Assembly (NCBI GenBank): GCA_023398105.1 | Contig: JAEWST010000086.1 | Coordinates: 1-49,102 of the forward strand | Source: Bacillota bacterium | GTDB lineage: Bacteria > Bacillota > Clostridia > Acetivibrionales > DSM-1351 | DNA: 49,102 nt | Reading direction: 5' to 3' | Shown here: positions 17,080-25,553 of the stretch, piece after piece | Layout: each line of letters opens with the position of its first letter | Position numbering within the stretch: position 1 is the first letter of the stretch | Notes under the pieces: generated by a model | Database searches by the model: none | Seen by the model: only the letters and a program-made list of their open reading frames with translations | What the model was told of the DNA's origin: nothing | Program-made: the position numbers and the translations under genes

Positions 17080-19024
17080 GAGCAAATCAATAATAAGCAT
17101 TTTAGTGGTACTGGCTATTTTTACAGCTTGCTTTACAAATACATATGCACAAGACAATGATAAAATGGTTATAGAACTGTCTATAGGTAGCAGCACAGGC
17201 AAGGTAAATGGCAAAGTACAACAGGTTGAAAAGCCTTACATTACAAATAAAACAATTATGATTCCTTTAGCATGGGTAACAACAGCTATAGGTGCAGAAG
17301 TGAATCAGCAAGAAAATAAAAAAATAGAAATAATATACGGAGATATGAATGCAGAGCTTACCTTGTGTAGTAAAAGCTATACTATTGACACTGAAGTATA
17401 CAAGCTAACAGTAGCTCCTGAAATTAAAAATGGAAGGACAATGGTGCCTCTTGAATTTATCACAAAAAACTTCCCAGTAAGCGTAAATAGCGATATAAAG
17501 AAGGGCAGTATTAAAATTATTTTGGAAGATGATGGGGCGTTAAGTGATTTATCCTTTTTAACTGGAGGTATAAGTAGCAAAAAACTTGGAAATAGCTTCT
17601 ATGGTTGGAGTTTGAGTATTCCGTCAGGCTCTAGAATTGCTGGTATTAATTATAAATCAAGCCAAATAAGCATTGCAAACGAAAGCAGGAGCTTATATCT
17701 GGGCATAAGTGTAGAAAATAAGAAGGATATGACATTGGCTGAATTGTACGAAGCTGATGTTTTACATGATAGCAGTGTGCGTGAATCGAAGCTGGATTTA
17801 AAAGCAAAAAATCCGTATATTCAATATACAGCATTGTCTCTATATGATGAGTCCTCACGTATTAAAGTGTTTGATAAGGGAGAATACTTTTATTACTTAA
17901 CAATAAGTAGTGATGCTGAATTTATAACTCCAGAAAAATTAATGTCAGATAAATATTATGATAATATTGTAAGTTCATTTGATTTAAGCTATAACGGAAA
18001 TGAAAAAGGAGTAGAGGATATTTCAAAGGTCAAGGACGGCAAAGCAAGCTTTTATAACTATATAAGCTTAAACTACACTTCAAAATATTTAATCTGGTCT
18101 ATGGATATGCCTATAAAATGGGAGGACACAGGTGCAATAATAGATCCAACTGCTACAACTATAAATTTTGGCAGCAAAAATTATATGCAAATAGTGACTA
18201 ATACTCTTGACGAGGGTGTAACGTTAAATCAATATGTTGATGAGGTTAAGAGCTACTATGATGAGTATTTCAATTCCAAGATATATACATATATTGGAAA
18301 AGAAGAAACGATTGCTGCTGGCTTAGAAGCTTATAAGCTTATATTTAGCTTAAATTATGGAGAAAATGTCTACCGTGTTGAGGAATTGTATTTTGAAAAG
18401 GATGGCTTTGTTTATGAGGTATCTATATACCTTCCAGAAAAGGATTATGAGGCATTATTGAAAGAGGTTATTAATTCAATTGATAGAATGACCTTTTATA
18501 CTGTTAATAAACAAAAATATCAACAAGATTTAGATTTATATAATGGAAAATATTTAGGTTTACGTTTATCAAAACAGGATGAATTATATAATTATGTTAA
18601 TAAAAACTACAATTGGACTGCGGCTATTCCGGGTTATTGGATGAAAAATAATTATTACGATGATTCAGAATTGGATTTTACAAATAAGAACACTTCGGCA
18701 TCTGTAACAATAAGTGTAACTGACAAAATTAGTGATTTAGAAAAAAGTTCTGTCAGTAAAGAGTTTGGTATGGATATGTTAGAAATGGCATATCAGATAA
18801 AGCCTGTAATAAGTGAAACCAATGAAAAAGGACTAAAAATAAAAAACTACACCTATAGAATTGAGAAAAAGGACTACGATTTATATGGAACTATAGTATT
18901 CAAAGTATTTGAAAAGGATGACTATACATATTGCTTTAAAAGTGAAATGTATGATTTGAATGCTACAGACAAGGCAATTGCTGAAGTTGATAATATATGG
19001 AAATCCTTTAAGCTTACTGAATAA
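17072..19024 (+). CDS. Exported protein with N-terminal stalk (copper amine oxidase-like) domain
   Basis: About 650 residues from ATG 17072, with AAAAGGAG upstream inside the HtrA gene. A signal peptide (about 1-26, ending near TYA) is followed by a stalk domain (about 30-145) with TIMIPLAWV and GRTMVPLEF, the usual repeats of that module. The rest, about 500 residues, is beta-rich with three loosely similar segments that resemble lipoprotein-type PsbP/DUF-like folds. I do not recognise the family. Coupling to a stalk-bearing HtrA protease suggests a shared location at the cell wall and perhaps a substrate or adaptor relationship. Confidence 0.8.
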   Translation: MNKSKSIISILVVLAIFTACFTNTYAQDNDKMVIELSIGSSTGKVNGKVQQVEKPYITNKTIMIPLAWVTTAIGAEVNQQENKKIEIIYGDMNAELTLCSKSYTIDTEVYKLTVAPEIKNGRTMVPLEFITKNFPVSVNSDIKKGSIKIILEDDGALSDLSFLTGGISSKKLGNSFYGWSLSIPSGSRIAGINYKSSQISIANESRSLYLGISVENKKDMTLAELYEADVLHDSSVRESKLDLKAKNPYIQYTALSLYDESSRIKVFDKGEYFYYLTISSDAEFITPEKLMSDKYYDNIVSSFDLSYNGNEKGVEDISKVKDGKASFYNYISLNYTSKYLIWSMDMPIKWEDTGAIIDPTATTINFGSKNYMQIVTNTLDEGVTLNQYVDEVKSYYDEYFNSKIYTYIGKEETIAAGLEAYKLIFSLNYGENVYRVEELYFEKDGFVYEVSIYLPEKDYEALLKEVINSIDRMTFYTVNKQKYQQDLDLYNGKYLGLRLSKQDELYNYVNKNYNWTAAIPGYWMKNNYYDDSELDFTNKNTSASVTISVTDKISDLEKSSVSKEFGMDMLEMAYQIKPVISETNEKGLKIKNYTYRIEKKDYDLYGTIVFKVFEKDDYTYCFKSEMYDLNATDKAIAEVDNIWKSFKLTE

Positions 19025-19195
19025 TTGGCAGAAAACTTGTTTGAAAACAAATTCAAAGCATCTGCTTCCTTATGCTGTTTTAATAAGCTATGGCATGAAG
19101 CAAATTGTAGAGTGTCTTAATTTAATAAGATAAATTTCAATAATGGAACCAATATGTACCCTTTTTAAAATAGAAAATTTCGAAAAGGAAAAAAG

Positions 19196-20485
19196 ATGAG
19201 AGAAAAAATACAACCATTGGCATATAGAATGTCACCTAGGACAATTGAAGAATTTGTAGGACAGAACCATATTATAGACAAAGACAAGATGCTATACAGA
19301 ATGATAAAAGCAGATAGAATAACATCAATTATTCTTTATGGACCTCCAGGTACAGGCAAAACCTCTCTTGCAAGAATAATTGCCAATACTACTGAGTCCA
19401 GCTTTGAAAAGCTGAATGCAGTTACCTCAGGAGTTGCAGATATTAAAAGGATAGCTGCAGATACCAGAAATACAATGCTAAATCCTAAAGGTAGGACAGT
19501 GCTATTTATTGATGAGATTCATCGTTTCAATAAGTCTCAGCAGGATGCACTTTTACCTTTTGTTGAGGATGGTTCAATTGTTCTAATTGGAGCTACTACA
19601 GAGAATCCTTTTTTTGAAGTGAATAAGGCTTTAATATCAAGGTCTACTGTGTTCATGCTGAAGCCCCTTGAGCAAAAGGATATTAGAAAGCTCATAATTA
19701 CAGCAATTAATGACAAAGAGAGGGGCTTAGGAACCTACAATATAAAGATATCTGACGATGCTCTTGATTATTTATGCGAGGTTTGCTCTGGAGATGCTAG
19801 AACAGCACTTAATTCTATTGAGCTTGCTGTTCTTACCTCAGAGCTTGATGAGAATGGCATTATAGATATTAATCTTCATACAATTGAGGAATGCGTTCAA
19901 AAAAAAGCTATTAGATTTGATAAAAACGGTGAAGAGCATTATGATAATATAAGTGCATTTATTAAATCAATGCGTGGCAGCGACCCTGATGCTACTGTAT
20001 TTTACTTGGCAAGAGCCTTGTACGCAGGTGAAGACGTGGTATTCTTGGCAAGAAGAATTATAATATGTGCCTCAGAGGATGTGGGTATGGCTAATCCCAC
20101 TGCCTTACAGGTGGCAGTTGCGGCAGCGCAGGCAGTAAAAATGATTGGAATGCCTGAAAGTAGGATAATATTGGCACATGCGGCAGTTACAGTGGCATGT
20201 AGTCCTAAATCAAATTCTGCATACATGGCTATTAACAAAGCCTTATCAGATGTTGAAACGAAAAATACAGGAAGTGTTCCAATGCATCTTCGAAATGCTG
20301 CCGCAAAGGGAATGGAGCATTTAGGATATGGAAAGGGCTATAAATATGCACATGATTACGAAAATAACATTGTAAAGCAGGAGTATTTCCCTGAAGAAAT
20401 GTTAGGCACGCTGTATTATAATCCTACTGAAAATGGATATGAGGCAAAGATTAAGACTTGGTTGGAAAAATGGAGAGAAGCTTAA
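19196..20485 (+). CDS. rarA: Replication-associated recombination protein A (AAA ATPase)
   Basis: 429 residues, the normal length for RarA/MgsA. Walker A is GPPGTGKTS (about 49-57) and Walker B is FIDEIHRF (about 104-111), with a sensor 1 GATTENP. The C-terminal part contains the conserved tetramerisation region (GSDPDA, SEDVGMANP, HAAVT). It is related to clamp-loader ATPases and acts at stalled replication forks and gaps. ATG 19196 is preceded by AAAAGGAAAAAAG. It is transcribed alone. Confidence 0.97.
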   Translation: MREKIQPLAYRMSPRTIEEFVGQNHIIDKDKMLYRMIKADRITSIILYGPPGTGKTSLARIIANTTESSFEKLNAVTSGVADIKRIAADTRNTMLNPKGRTVLFIDEIHRFNKSQQDALLPFVEDGSIVLIGATTENPFFEVNKALISRSTVFMLKPLEQKDIRKLIITAINDKERGLGTYNIKISDDALDYLCEVCSGDARTALNSIELAVLTSELDENGIIDINLHTIEECVQKKAIRFDKNGEEHYDNISAFIKSMRGSDPDATVFYLARALYAGEDVVFLARRIIICASEDVGMANPTALQVAVAAAQAVKMIGMPESRIILAHAAVTVACSPKSNSAYMAINKALSDVETKNTGSVPMHLRNAAAKGMEHLGYGKGYKYAHDYENNIVKQEYFPEEMLGTLYYNPTENGYEAKIKTWLEKWREA

Positions 20486-20487
20486 CT

Positions 20488-20534
20488 GGGAAAGTTGAGT
20501 TACTAATTATAACGCCTAGATTCAAAATGAAATT
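20488..20534 (+). repeat. Copy of the TATAACGCCTAGATTCAA dispersed repeat
   Basis: TTATAACGCCTAGATTCAAA and the next 8 bases (20507-20534) are identical over 28 bases to 48981-49008, next to the CRISPR array. The 13 bases just before (GGGAAAGTTGAGT, 20488-20500) also recur at 25522-25534. Confidence 0.85.
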
Positions 20535-20591
20535 ATATAGAAATAGAAAACTACATTATTTTATGCCATTAGGCACAGGAGGAAACATTTT

Positions 20592-20876
20592 ATGAAAAGA
20601 GTTTTAGCATGGGTTTTGTTAGTTGGTTTTTTGCTTTTGCTTGTGAACATATTGACATTTAAGTTCTTCATAGGACCAAGTGTTATGATTTACATTTTAG
20701 TTATTGTTGTATTTTTATTTACTAATAGTCCATTGAATAGTAACAATAGTAAATCACAAAAAGATACACAAAATAATTCAGAAGCAGCTACATATTCTAG
20801 TGATGAAAATACTGAAGAAGCTCTTGAAGAAAGTTATGAAGATTTGTCAGATGACTCATCCAATTCTGATGATTAA
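20592..20876 (+). CDS. Small membrane protein with acidic tail
   Basis: 94 residues with the SD AGGAGGAA. Two hydrophobic helices (about 4-25 and 27-47) form a hairpin in the membrane. The remaining half is Ser/Asn-rich and then strongly acidic, probably disordered and cytoplasmic. I do not recognise the family. Confidence 0.7.
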   Translation: MKRVLAWVLLVGFLLLLVNILTFKFFIGPSVMIYILVIVVFLFTNSPLNSNNSKSQKDTQNNSEAATYSSDENTEEALEESYEDLSDDSSNSDD

Positions 20877-20927
20877 GGATATCTAAATTTGCTGAGAATC
20901 AACTGAGGAGCTATTGATGATTTTACT

Positions 20928-21002
20928 AAAGTTAATTACGGGTTCTTAAACCCAAACTATCGTCCGATAACATCGGATATTTAGCCGATAGCAATTGACT
21001 TT
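20928..21002. repeat. Structured intergenic repeat bounded by AAAGTYAATTRC arms
   Basis: Outer arms AAAGTTAATTAC (20928-20939) and GCAATTGACTTT (20991-21002) pair, apart from two wobble pairs. Inside are GGGTTcttaAACCC and CCGATaacATCGG hairpins, the latter nested in a CTATCG/CGATAG stem. The related element at 37119-37250 has the same ends, and a weaker one lies at 7247-7308. It could be a small non-autonomous element or a structured RNA. Confidence 0.6.
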
Positions 21003-21119
21003 TGCAATCATATAAACTTAAGTTGTATTTTAAAAAATAGAGGATAGCATAGAATAATTCTTGCACCTTCTTGAAATAATATCTCATTATGGACATTTTT
21101 TAAATAGAGGTGGAAAATT

Positions 21120-21401
21120 ATGATAGTTGCAGTTCAAGCAAAGCTATCAGGTATTGCTGACCAGCTTAAGCAAAGAGGATATACAGTTGTTGATTTATAC
21201 ACTTATTCAAAGCCTATAGATGCAGTGGTTTATGAAGGAGATAGCTTTGATTTTTCAGCTATTACTGAAGAAAATACTAGTTTTGCTATGGGCATAGATA
21301 ATAGTTCTAGCTATGGTGTATTCATAGTGTGCTCAAAGGGAAAAAGCATTGAAGAAATTGATTATATGCTTAGGACAAGGTGCTATAGTTCTTTTATATA
21401 A
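21120..21401 (+). CDS. UPF0180 (YkuS-type) family protein
   Basis: 93 residues with a GAGGTGG SD. The pattern VQAKLSGIADQLKQRGYTVVDL, then DAVVYEGD, and a final SIEEIDYMLRTR matches the small alpha/beta UPF0180 family common in Bacillus and Clostridia. No function is established. Its stop codon lies inside a long palindrome that acts as its terminator. Confidence 0.75.
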   Translation: MIVAVQAKLSGIADQLKQRGYTVVDLYTYSKPIDAVVYEGDSFDFSAITEENTSFAMGIDNSSSYGVFIVCSKGKSIEEIDYMLRTRCYSSFI

Positions 21402-21462
21402 CGAGGAAAGAAAATGTCACCCACTTCTATAAGTGGAGGACATTTTCTTTCCTCGTTATATA
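21395..21462. repeat. Long palindrome, terminator-like, full copy of a dispersed element
   Basis: TATATAACGAGGAAAGAAAA plus four more bases (21395-21418) pair perfectly with 21439-21462, and an inner stem CCACTT/AAGTGG sits in the loop. The 24-bp stem is far longer than a normal terminator. A diverged half copy without the right arm lies at 26429-26470. No T-run follows directly. Confidence 0.8.
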
Positions 21463-21551
21463 CTTTTTGAGAATATGTGCGATATATTCTATTGTCTATG
21501 GCTTAATTATATCCTTTCAAGTCTATCCAAAAATTATTTATATTAGTACTT

Positions 21552-21600
21552 GCATTAATAAAAAAAGTATGATACTATCAAATCATAGTAAACTGATTGG
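21552..21600 (+). promoter_or_regulatory. Candidate promoter and Rrf2-type operator before iscR
   Basis: TTGCAT (21552-21557), 17 bases, then TACTAT fits a sigma-A promoter. CAAATCATAGTAAACTGATTGG just downstream is an imperfect dyad placed where an IscR-like repressor would bind for autoregulation. Inferred from position only. Confidence 0.35.
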
Positions 21601-21618
21601 AATTAAGGTGATTATAAA

Positions 21619-22053
21619 TTGAAGGTATCAACAAAAGGAAGATATGGGCTTAAGGCTGTTGTGGATTTAGCTGTAAATCATGAAGATGGAATGATATCCA
21701 TTAAGAGTATTGCTCAAAGGCAAGGTCTTTCTGAAAACTATCTTGAGCAGCTTTTTGCTTCATTGAAAAAGTCTGGAATAATTAAAAGTGTCAGGGGTGC
21801 ACAGGGCGGTTATATGCTTGCAAAACCTGACGACAGGATAACTGTAGGGGATGTATTAAGAGCTCTTGAAGGAGCACTTTTTCCGGTAGAATGTATGGAT
21901 TTTGATTATCCCACAGAATGTGATAAATCTGATACATGTGTAACTGCACCAGTTTGGGCTAAATTGCGAGACAAGATTAATGAGGTGGTTGATTCTATAA
22001 CAATCAGCGACCTTGTGAAGGATTATGAAAGTAAAACTAAAAAAAGTTTCTAA
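21619..22053 (+). CDS. iscR: Rrf2-family iron-sulfur regulator, IscR-like
   Basis: 144 residues starting at TTG 21619, with AAGGTGA upstream. The N-terminal winged helix (about 1-75, MKVSTKGRYGLKA, GAQGGYMLAKP) is diagnostic of the Rrf2 family. Three cysteines at 92, 101 and 107 match the IscR cluster-binding positions, so it probably senses a 2Fe-2S cluster. It heads the nifS-nifU-mnmA group and likely represses it when clusters are plentiful. CymR-type regulation of cysteine metabolism is the alternative, but CymR lacks these cysteines. Confidence 0.85.
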   Translation: MKVSTKGRYGLKAVVDLAVNHEDGMISIKSIAQRQGLSENYLEQLFASLKKSGIIKSVRGAQGGYMLAKPDDRITVGDVLRALEGALFPVECMDFDYPTECDKSDTCVTAPVWAKLRDKINEVVDSITISDLVKDYESKTKKSF

Positions 22054-22210
22054 TTAGCTTGATTCTTGTGAGCCTAAAGAGTTATATTATTATAGGATAA
22101 AAGATTATTAGTCTATTTTAGTATAAATGTAATTAACTAGCTGAAATAAAATTAGTTGAATATCGCAAGTTGCAAGCCAACATTGCTATGATAAAAAAGG
22201 AGTGTTTGTA

Positions 22211-23395
22211 ATGGTAGACAAAACTATTTACCTAGATCATGCTGCAACCACATATGTTAAACCTGAAGTTTTTGACGCTATGAAGCCATATTTTTGTGAA
22301 TATTTTGGTAATGCGTCTTCAATATATAGCATAGGTCGTGAAAGCAAGAAGGCAGTTGAGGGAGCTCGTGAAAAGGTGGCGAAAGCCATTGGTGCTCAGC
22401 CGAGAGAAATATATTTTACAGGATCGGGAAGTGAAGCAGACAACTGGGCATTAAAGGGAATCGCTGAAGCTTATAAGAAAAAAGGTAATCATATTATTAC
22501 ATCTTTAATAGAGCATCCAGCTATTATTAATACATGTAAATACCTTGAACGAGAAGGCTTTGAGGTTACATACCTTCCAGTTGACGAAGATGGACTTGTA
22601 GCCTTGGAGGATGTTAGAAATTCTATAAAGGACAGCACTATTCTTATTAGCATTATGTTTGCAAATAATGAGATAGGAACTATACAACCAATTCAGGAAA
22701 TTGGAGCTATTGCTCGTGAGAAGGGTGTTTTATTTCATACTGATGCAGTACAGGCTGTAGGAAATATACCAATTGATGTTGAAAAGCTGAATGTTGACTT
22801 GTTATCACTATCTGCTCATAAATTCTATGGACCTAAAGGGATTGGTGCACTATATATTAAGAAAGGTGTAAAGATTGCTTCTTTAATTCATGGAGGTCAG
22901 CAAGAAAGAGGGAAAAGAGCAAGTACTGAAAACATTCCAAGTATTGTTGGTTTAGGTAAGGCAATTGAGCTAGCAACAGAAAATATGGAAGAGTACAATA
23001 ATAAACTTATTAGCTTAAGGGAAAAGACAATTGAAGGTCTTATGGCAAAGGTTCCATACATTAAGCTAAATGGTCATAGAACTCAAAGACTTCCTGGCAA
23101 TGTAAATATTTCCTTCCAGTTTATTGAAGGAGAGTCATTATTACTAATGCTTGATATGAAGGGAATATGTGGTTCAAGTGGCTCAGCCTGTTCATCAGGT
23201 TCATTAGATCCTTCCCATGTATTGCTTGCCATTGGGCTTTCCCATGAGATAGCACATGGCTCCTTAAGATTGAGTTTTGGTGATGAGAATACGGAAGAGG
23301 ATGTAGAGTTATTGTTGGAAGAAATACCGAAGGTTGTTTCAAAACTTAGAGATATGTCACCTCTTTATGAGGCAGTTATAAATAAACAGAAGTAG
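22211..23395 (+). CDS. nifS: Cysteine desulfurase, NifS/IscS type
   Basis: 394 residues from ATG 22211, placed seven bases after AAAAGGAG; the in-frame GTG 22202 overlaps that SD and is rejected. Class V aminotransferase features are LDHAATT at the N-terminus, HTDAVQAVG, and the PLP lysine in LSAHKFYGPKG (about Lys 204). The flexible loop GSSGSACSSGS carries the persulfide cysteine. It transfers sulfur from cysteine to the NifU scaffold and to MnmA, both encoded next. Confidence 0.95.
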   Translation: MVDKTIYLDHAATTYVKPEVFDAMKPYFCEYFGNASSIYSIGRESKKAVEGAREKVAKAIGAQPREIYFTGSGSEADNWALKGIAEAYKKKGNHIITSLIEHPAIINTCKYLEREGFEVTYLPVDEDGLVALEDVRNSIKDSTILISIMFANNEIGTIQPIQEIGAIAREKGVLFHTDAVQAVGNIPIDVEKLNVDLLSLSAHKFYGPKGIGALYIKKGVKIASLIHGGQQERGKRASTENIPSIVGLGKAIELATENMEEYNNKLISLREKTIEGLMAKVPYIKLNGHRTQRLPGNVNISFQFIEGESLLLMLDMKGICGSSGSACSSGSLDPSHVLLAIGLSHEIAHGSLRLSFGDENTEEDVELLLEEIPKVVSKLRDMSPLYEAVINKQK

Positions 23396-23476
23396 AATAA
23401 ATTCTGAGATGCAGAGGTTTTCTACGGAAGTATTGAGAAAATTTTTGTGCCCTAATGGGGCGAGGGAGGTTTTTAT

Positions 23477-23929
23477 ATGTATAGTGAAAAGGTTATGGAT
23501 CATTTCTCAAATCCAAGAAATGTTGGAGAGATTGAAAATGCAAATGGCGTAGGACAAGTTGGAAATGCTAAATGTGGCGACATTATGAAAATGTATTTAC
23601 AAATAGAAGACAATATAATAGTTGATGCTAAATTTAAGACTTTTGGCTGTGGTGCTGCTGTTGCAACAAGCAGTATGGCTACTGAGCTTGTAATAGGCAA
23701 AACTGTTGAAGAAGCTATGAAAATAACAAACAAGGCTGTTGCGGAAGCACTGGATGGCTTGCCACCTGCAAAAATGCATTGTTCAAATCTTGCTGAGGAA
23801 GCAATTGCAGCAGCACTGGAGAACTATAGAAGAAATAACGGTGAAGCTCCAAATGAGACTATTGAATGTACTGGATGTTGTAATAGCTGTGGTCATAGTC
23901 ATGGACATGAGGAATTTGACGAGGAATAG
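23477..23929 (+). CDS. nifU: Iron-sulfur cluster scaffold, NifU/IscU type, with Cys/His-rich tail
   Basis: 150 residues with the SD GGGAGG. The three scaffold cysteines are at 33 (NAKCGD), 58 (FGCGAA) and 102 (MHCSNLA), the standard IscU positions. The C-terminus adds CTGCCNSCGHSHGH (131-144), four Cys and three His in 14 residues, followed by an acidic end. Core IscU proteins stop before this, so it may be an extra metal-binding site. It follows nifS by 81 bases. Confidence 0.93.
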   Translation: MYSEKVMDHFSNPRNVGEIENANGVGQVGNAKCGDIMKMYLQIEDNIIVDAKFKTFGCGAAVATSSMATELVIGKTVEEAMKITNKAVAEALDGLPPAKMHCSNLAEEAIAAALENYRRNNGEAPNETIECTGCCNSCGHSHGHEEFDEE

Positions 23930-23947
23930 AAATATGCAAAAAATGAT

Positions 23948-23991
23948 TAGCTCGAAAAACAACTTTGTAAACACGACGTTTTTCGGGCTAG
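23948..23991 (+). terminator. Hairpin between nifU and mnmA
   Basis: TAGCTCGAAAAAC (23948-23960) pairs with GTTTTTCGGGCTA (23978-23990), a 13-bp stem with one G-U pair and a 17-base loop. There is no T-run, so it may attenuate or process rather than terminate. Confidence 0.5.
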
Positions 23992-24066
23992 TCAGCTGTC
24001 TGATAATTTAATTGTTATGCATTTATAATGAAATTTTAACGGGAAAAATAAATTGGGAGAAGTTTA

Positions 24067-25146
24067 ATGAGCTCAAAAAAAGTAATGCTAGGTATGAGCG
24101 GCGGCGTGGATAGTTCTGTAGCTGCCGCCATTTTATTACAGCAAGGTTATGAGGTTATAGGTGTAACTCTTCAAATATGGCAGGATATGGACGAAGAAAC
24201 GCAAAAATCTGAAGGGAGCTGCTGCTCCTTATCTGCGGTAGACGATGCTAGAAGAGTTGCCAACAAGCTGGGAATACCCTACTATGTACTTAATTTTAAG
24301 GACATTTTTAATAAAAGTGTTATAGATTATTTTAAAGAGGAATATTTCAAGGGGCGTACACCAAACCCTTGTATTGCCTGCAATAGACATGTTAAGTGGC
24401 AGGCAATGTTGGATAAAGCAGTATCAATGGAAATAGACTATATTGCCACAGGTCATTATGCAAAGGTTTTATATGATAAGGAGACTAATAGATATATCCT
24501 TAAAAAATCTGTTACTGACAGAAAGGATCAGACCTATGCACTATATAATTTGACACAGGAGCAACTAAGCAGAACCTTAATGCCAATTGGAGACTACCCA
24601 AAGGATGAAATTAGGAATATGGCAAATGAAATTGGGCTATCTGTAGCATCAAAACCAGATAGCCAAGAGATTTGTTTTATTTCTGACAATGACTATGGAA
24701 AATTTCTCAGTGAGAATTGTGAAAAGGAGATTGTACCTGGTAAATTTGTTGATACCAAAGGGAATGTTTTGGGGGATCATAGGGGTATAGTTCACTATAC
24801 AGTGGGGCAGAGAAAGGGGCTTGGAATAGCCTTTGGTAAGCCTATGTTTGTGGTGGCACTGGATGCGGAAAAAAATACTGTTGTATTAGGCGATGACAGC
24901 GAAGTGTTTTCTAGTGAACTAACTGCATCAGACCTGAACTTTATTTCAATAGAAAAACCCTTTGACGGTATGAGGGTTGGAGCAAAGATTAGGTACTCAG
25001 CAAAGGAATCGCCAGCTACATTAAAGATTCTTGATAACGATAAAGTAAAGGTTATATTTGATGAACCTCAAAGGGCTATCACGCCAGGTCAAGCTGTAGT
25101 TTTTTATGATGGTGATATTGTTGTGGGCGGAGGAACAATTGACTAA
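24067..25146 (+). CDS. mnmA: tRNA-specific 2-thiouridylase
   Basis: 359 residues, the usual length. The ATP PP-loop SGGVDSS is at 11-17. The catalytic cysteine pair is Cys 102 (NPCIAC) and Cys 203 (QEICFI), separated by the expected distance. It adds sulfur to the wobble uridine of Lys, Glu and Gln tRNAs, using persulfide supplied by the cysteine desulfurase two genes upstream. The stop codon lies in a hairpin (AACAATTGAC/GTCAATTGTT, 25134-25156) that may end the transcript. Confidence 0.97.
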   Translation: MSSKKVMLGMSGGVDSSVAAAILLQQGYEVIGVTLQIWQDMDEETQKSEGSCCSLSAVDDARRVANKLGIPYYVLNFKDIFNKSVIDYFKEEYFKGRTPNPCIACNRHVKWQAMLDKAVSMEIDYIATGHYAKVLYDKETNRYILKKSVTDRKDQTYALYNLTQEQLSRTLMPIGDYPKDEIRNMANEIGLSVASKPDSQEICFISDNDYGKFLSENCEKEIVPGKFVDTKGNVLGDHRGIVHYTVGQRKGLGIAFGKPMFVVALDAEKNTVVLGDDSEVFSSELTASDLNFISIEKPFDGMRVGAKIRYSAKESPATLKILDNDKVKVIFDEPQRAITPGQAVVFYDGDIVVGGGTID

Positions 25147-25272
25147 GTCAATTGTTTCACACCTTCTCCTTATTAAAATTCAACCTATCGTTGTTACTAT
25201 TCAGTCACATATTTTTTTAGTAGTTGTAAACAATAATATAGATCTTATTTCTAAATAAAAGGAGGAGTCTTA

Positions 25273-25461
25273 ATGCGTGAAGGACTAATTCCTACTGTTT
25301 TAGGTACTGCAGTTACAGCTACAGGCGTAGCTATGCGAGGTTATGACATGAAAAAACGTGGAATGACTAAGCGTGATACGACAGTTGCAATTGGTGCGGG
25401 TATACTGGGCTTTGGATTGGCACACGTAGTTTTAGGTTCCATAGACTTGTTTCAGAAGTAG
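25273..25461 (+). CDS. Small hydrophobic protein of unknown function
   Basis: 62 residues with the SD AAAGGAGGAG. Two glycine-rich hydrophobic segments (about 4-22 and 39-58) flank a short basic loop (MKKRGMTKRD), which looks like a helical hairpin in the membrane. A terminator follows. I do not recognise a named family. Confidence 0.7.
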   Translation: MREGLIPTVLGTAVTATGVAMRGYDMKKRGMTKRDTTVAIGAGILGFGLAHVVLGSIDLFQK

Positions 25462-25467
25462 ATTATT

Positions 25468-25492
25468 GGGGTGCTGAAATTAGCACCCTATT
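25468..25492 (+). terminator. Terminator after the small hydrophobic gene
   Basis: GGGTGCT (25469-25475) and AGCACCC (25482-25488) pair, followed by TATTATAT. It also lies downstream of the convergent gene at 25554. Confidence 0.7.
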
Positions 25493-25553
25493 ATATATAT
25501 TCGAAATATCTTTGCATCTTAGGGAAAGTTGAGTAAATAATTAGTCCATACTT

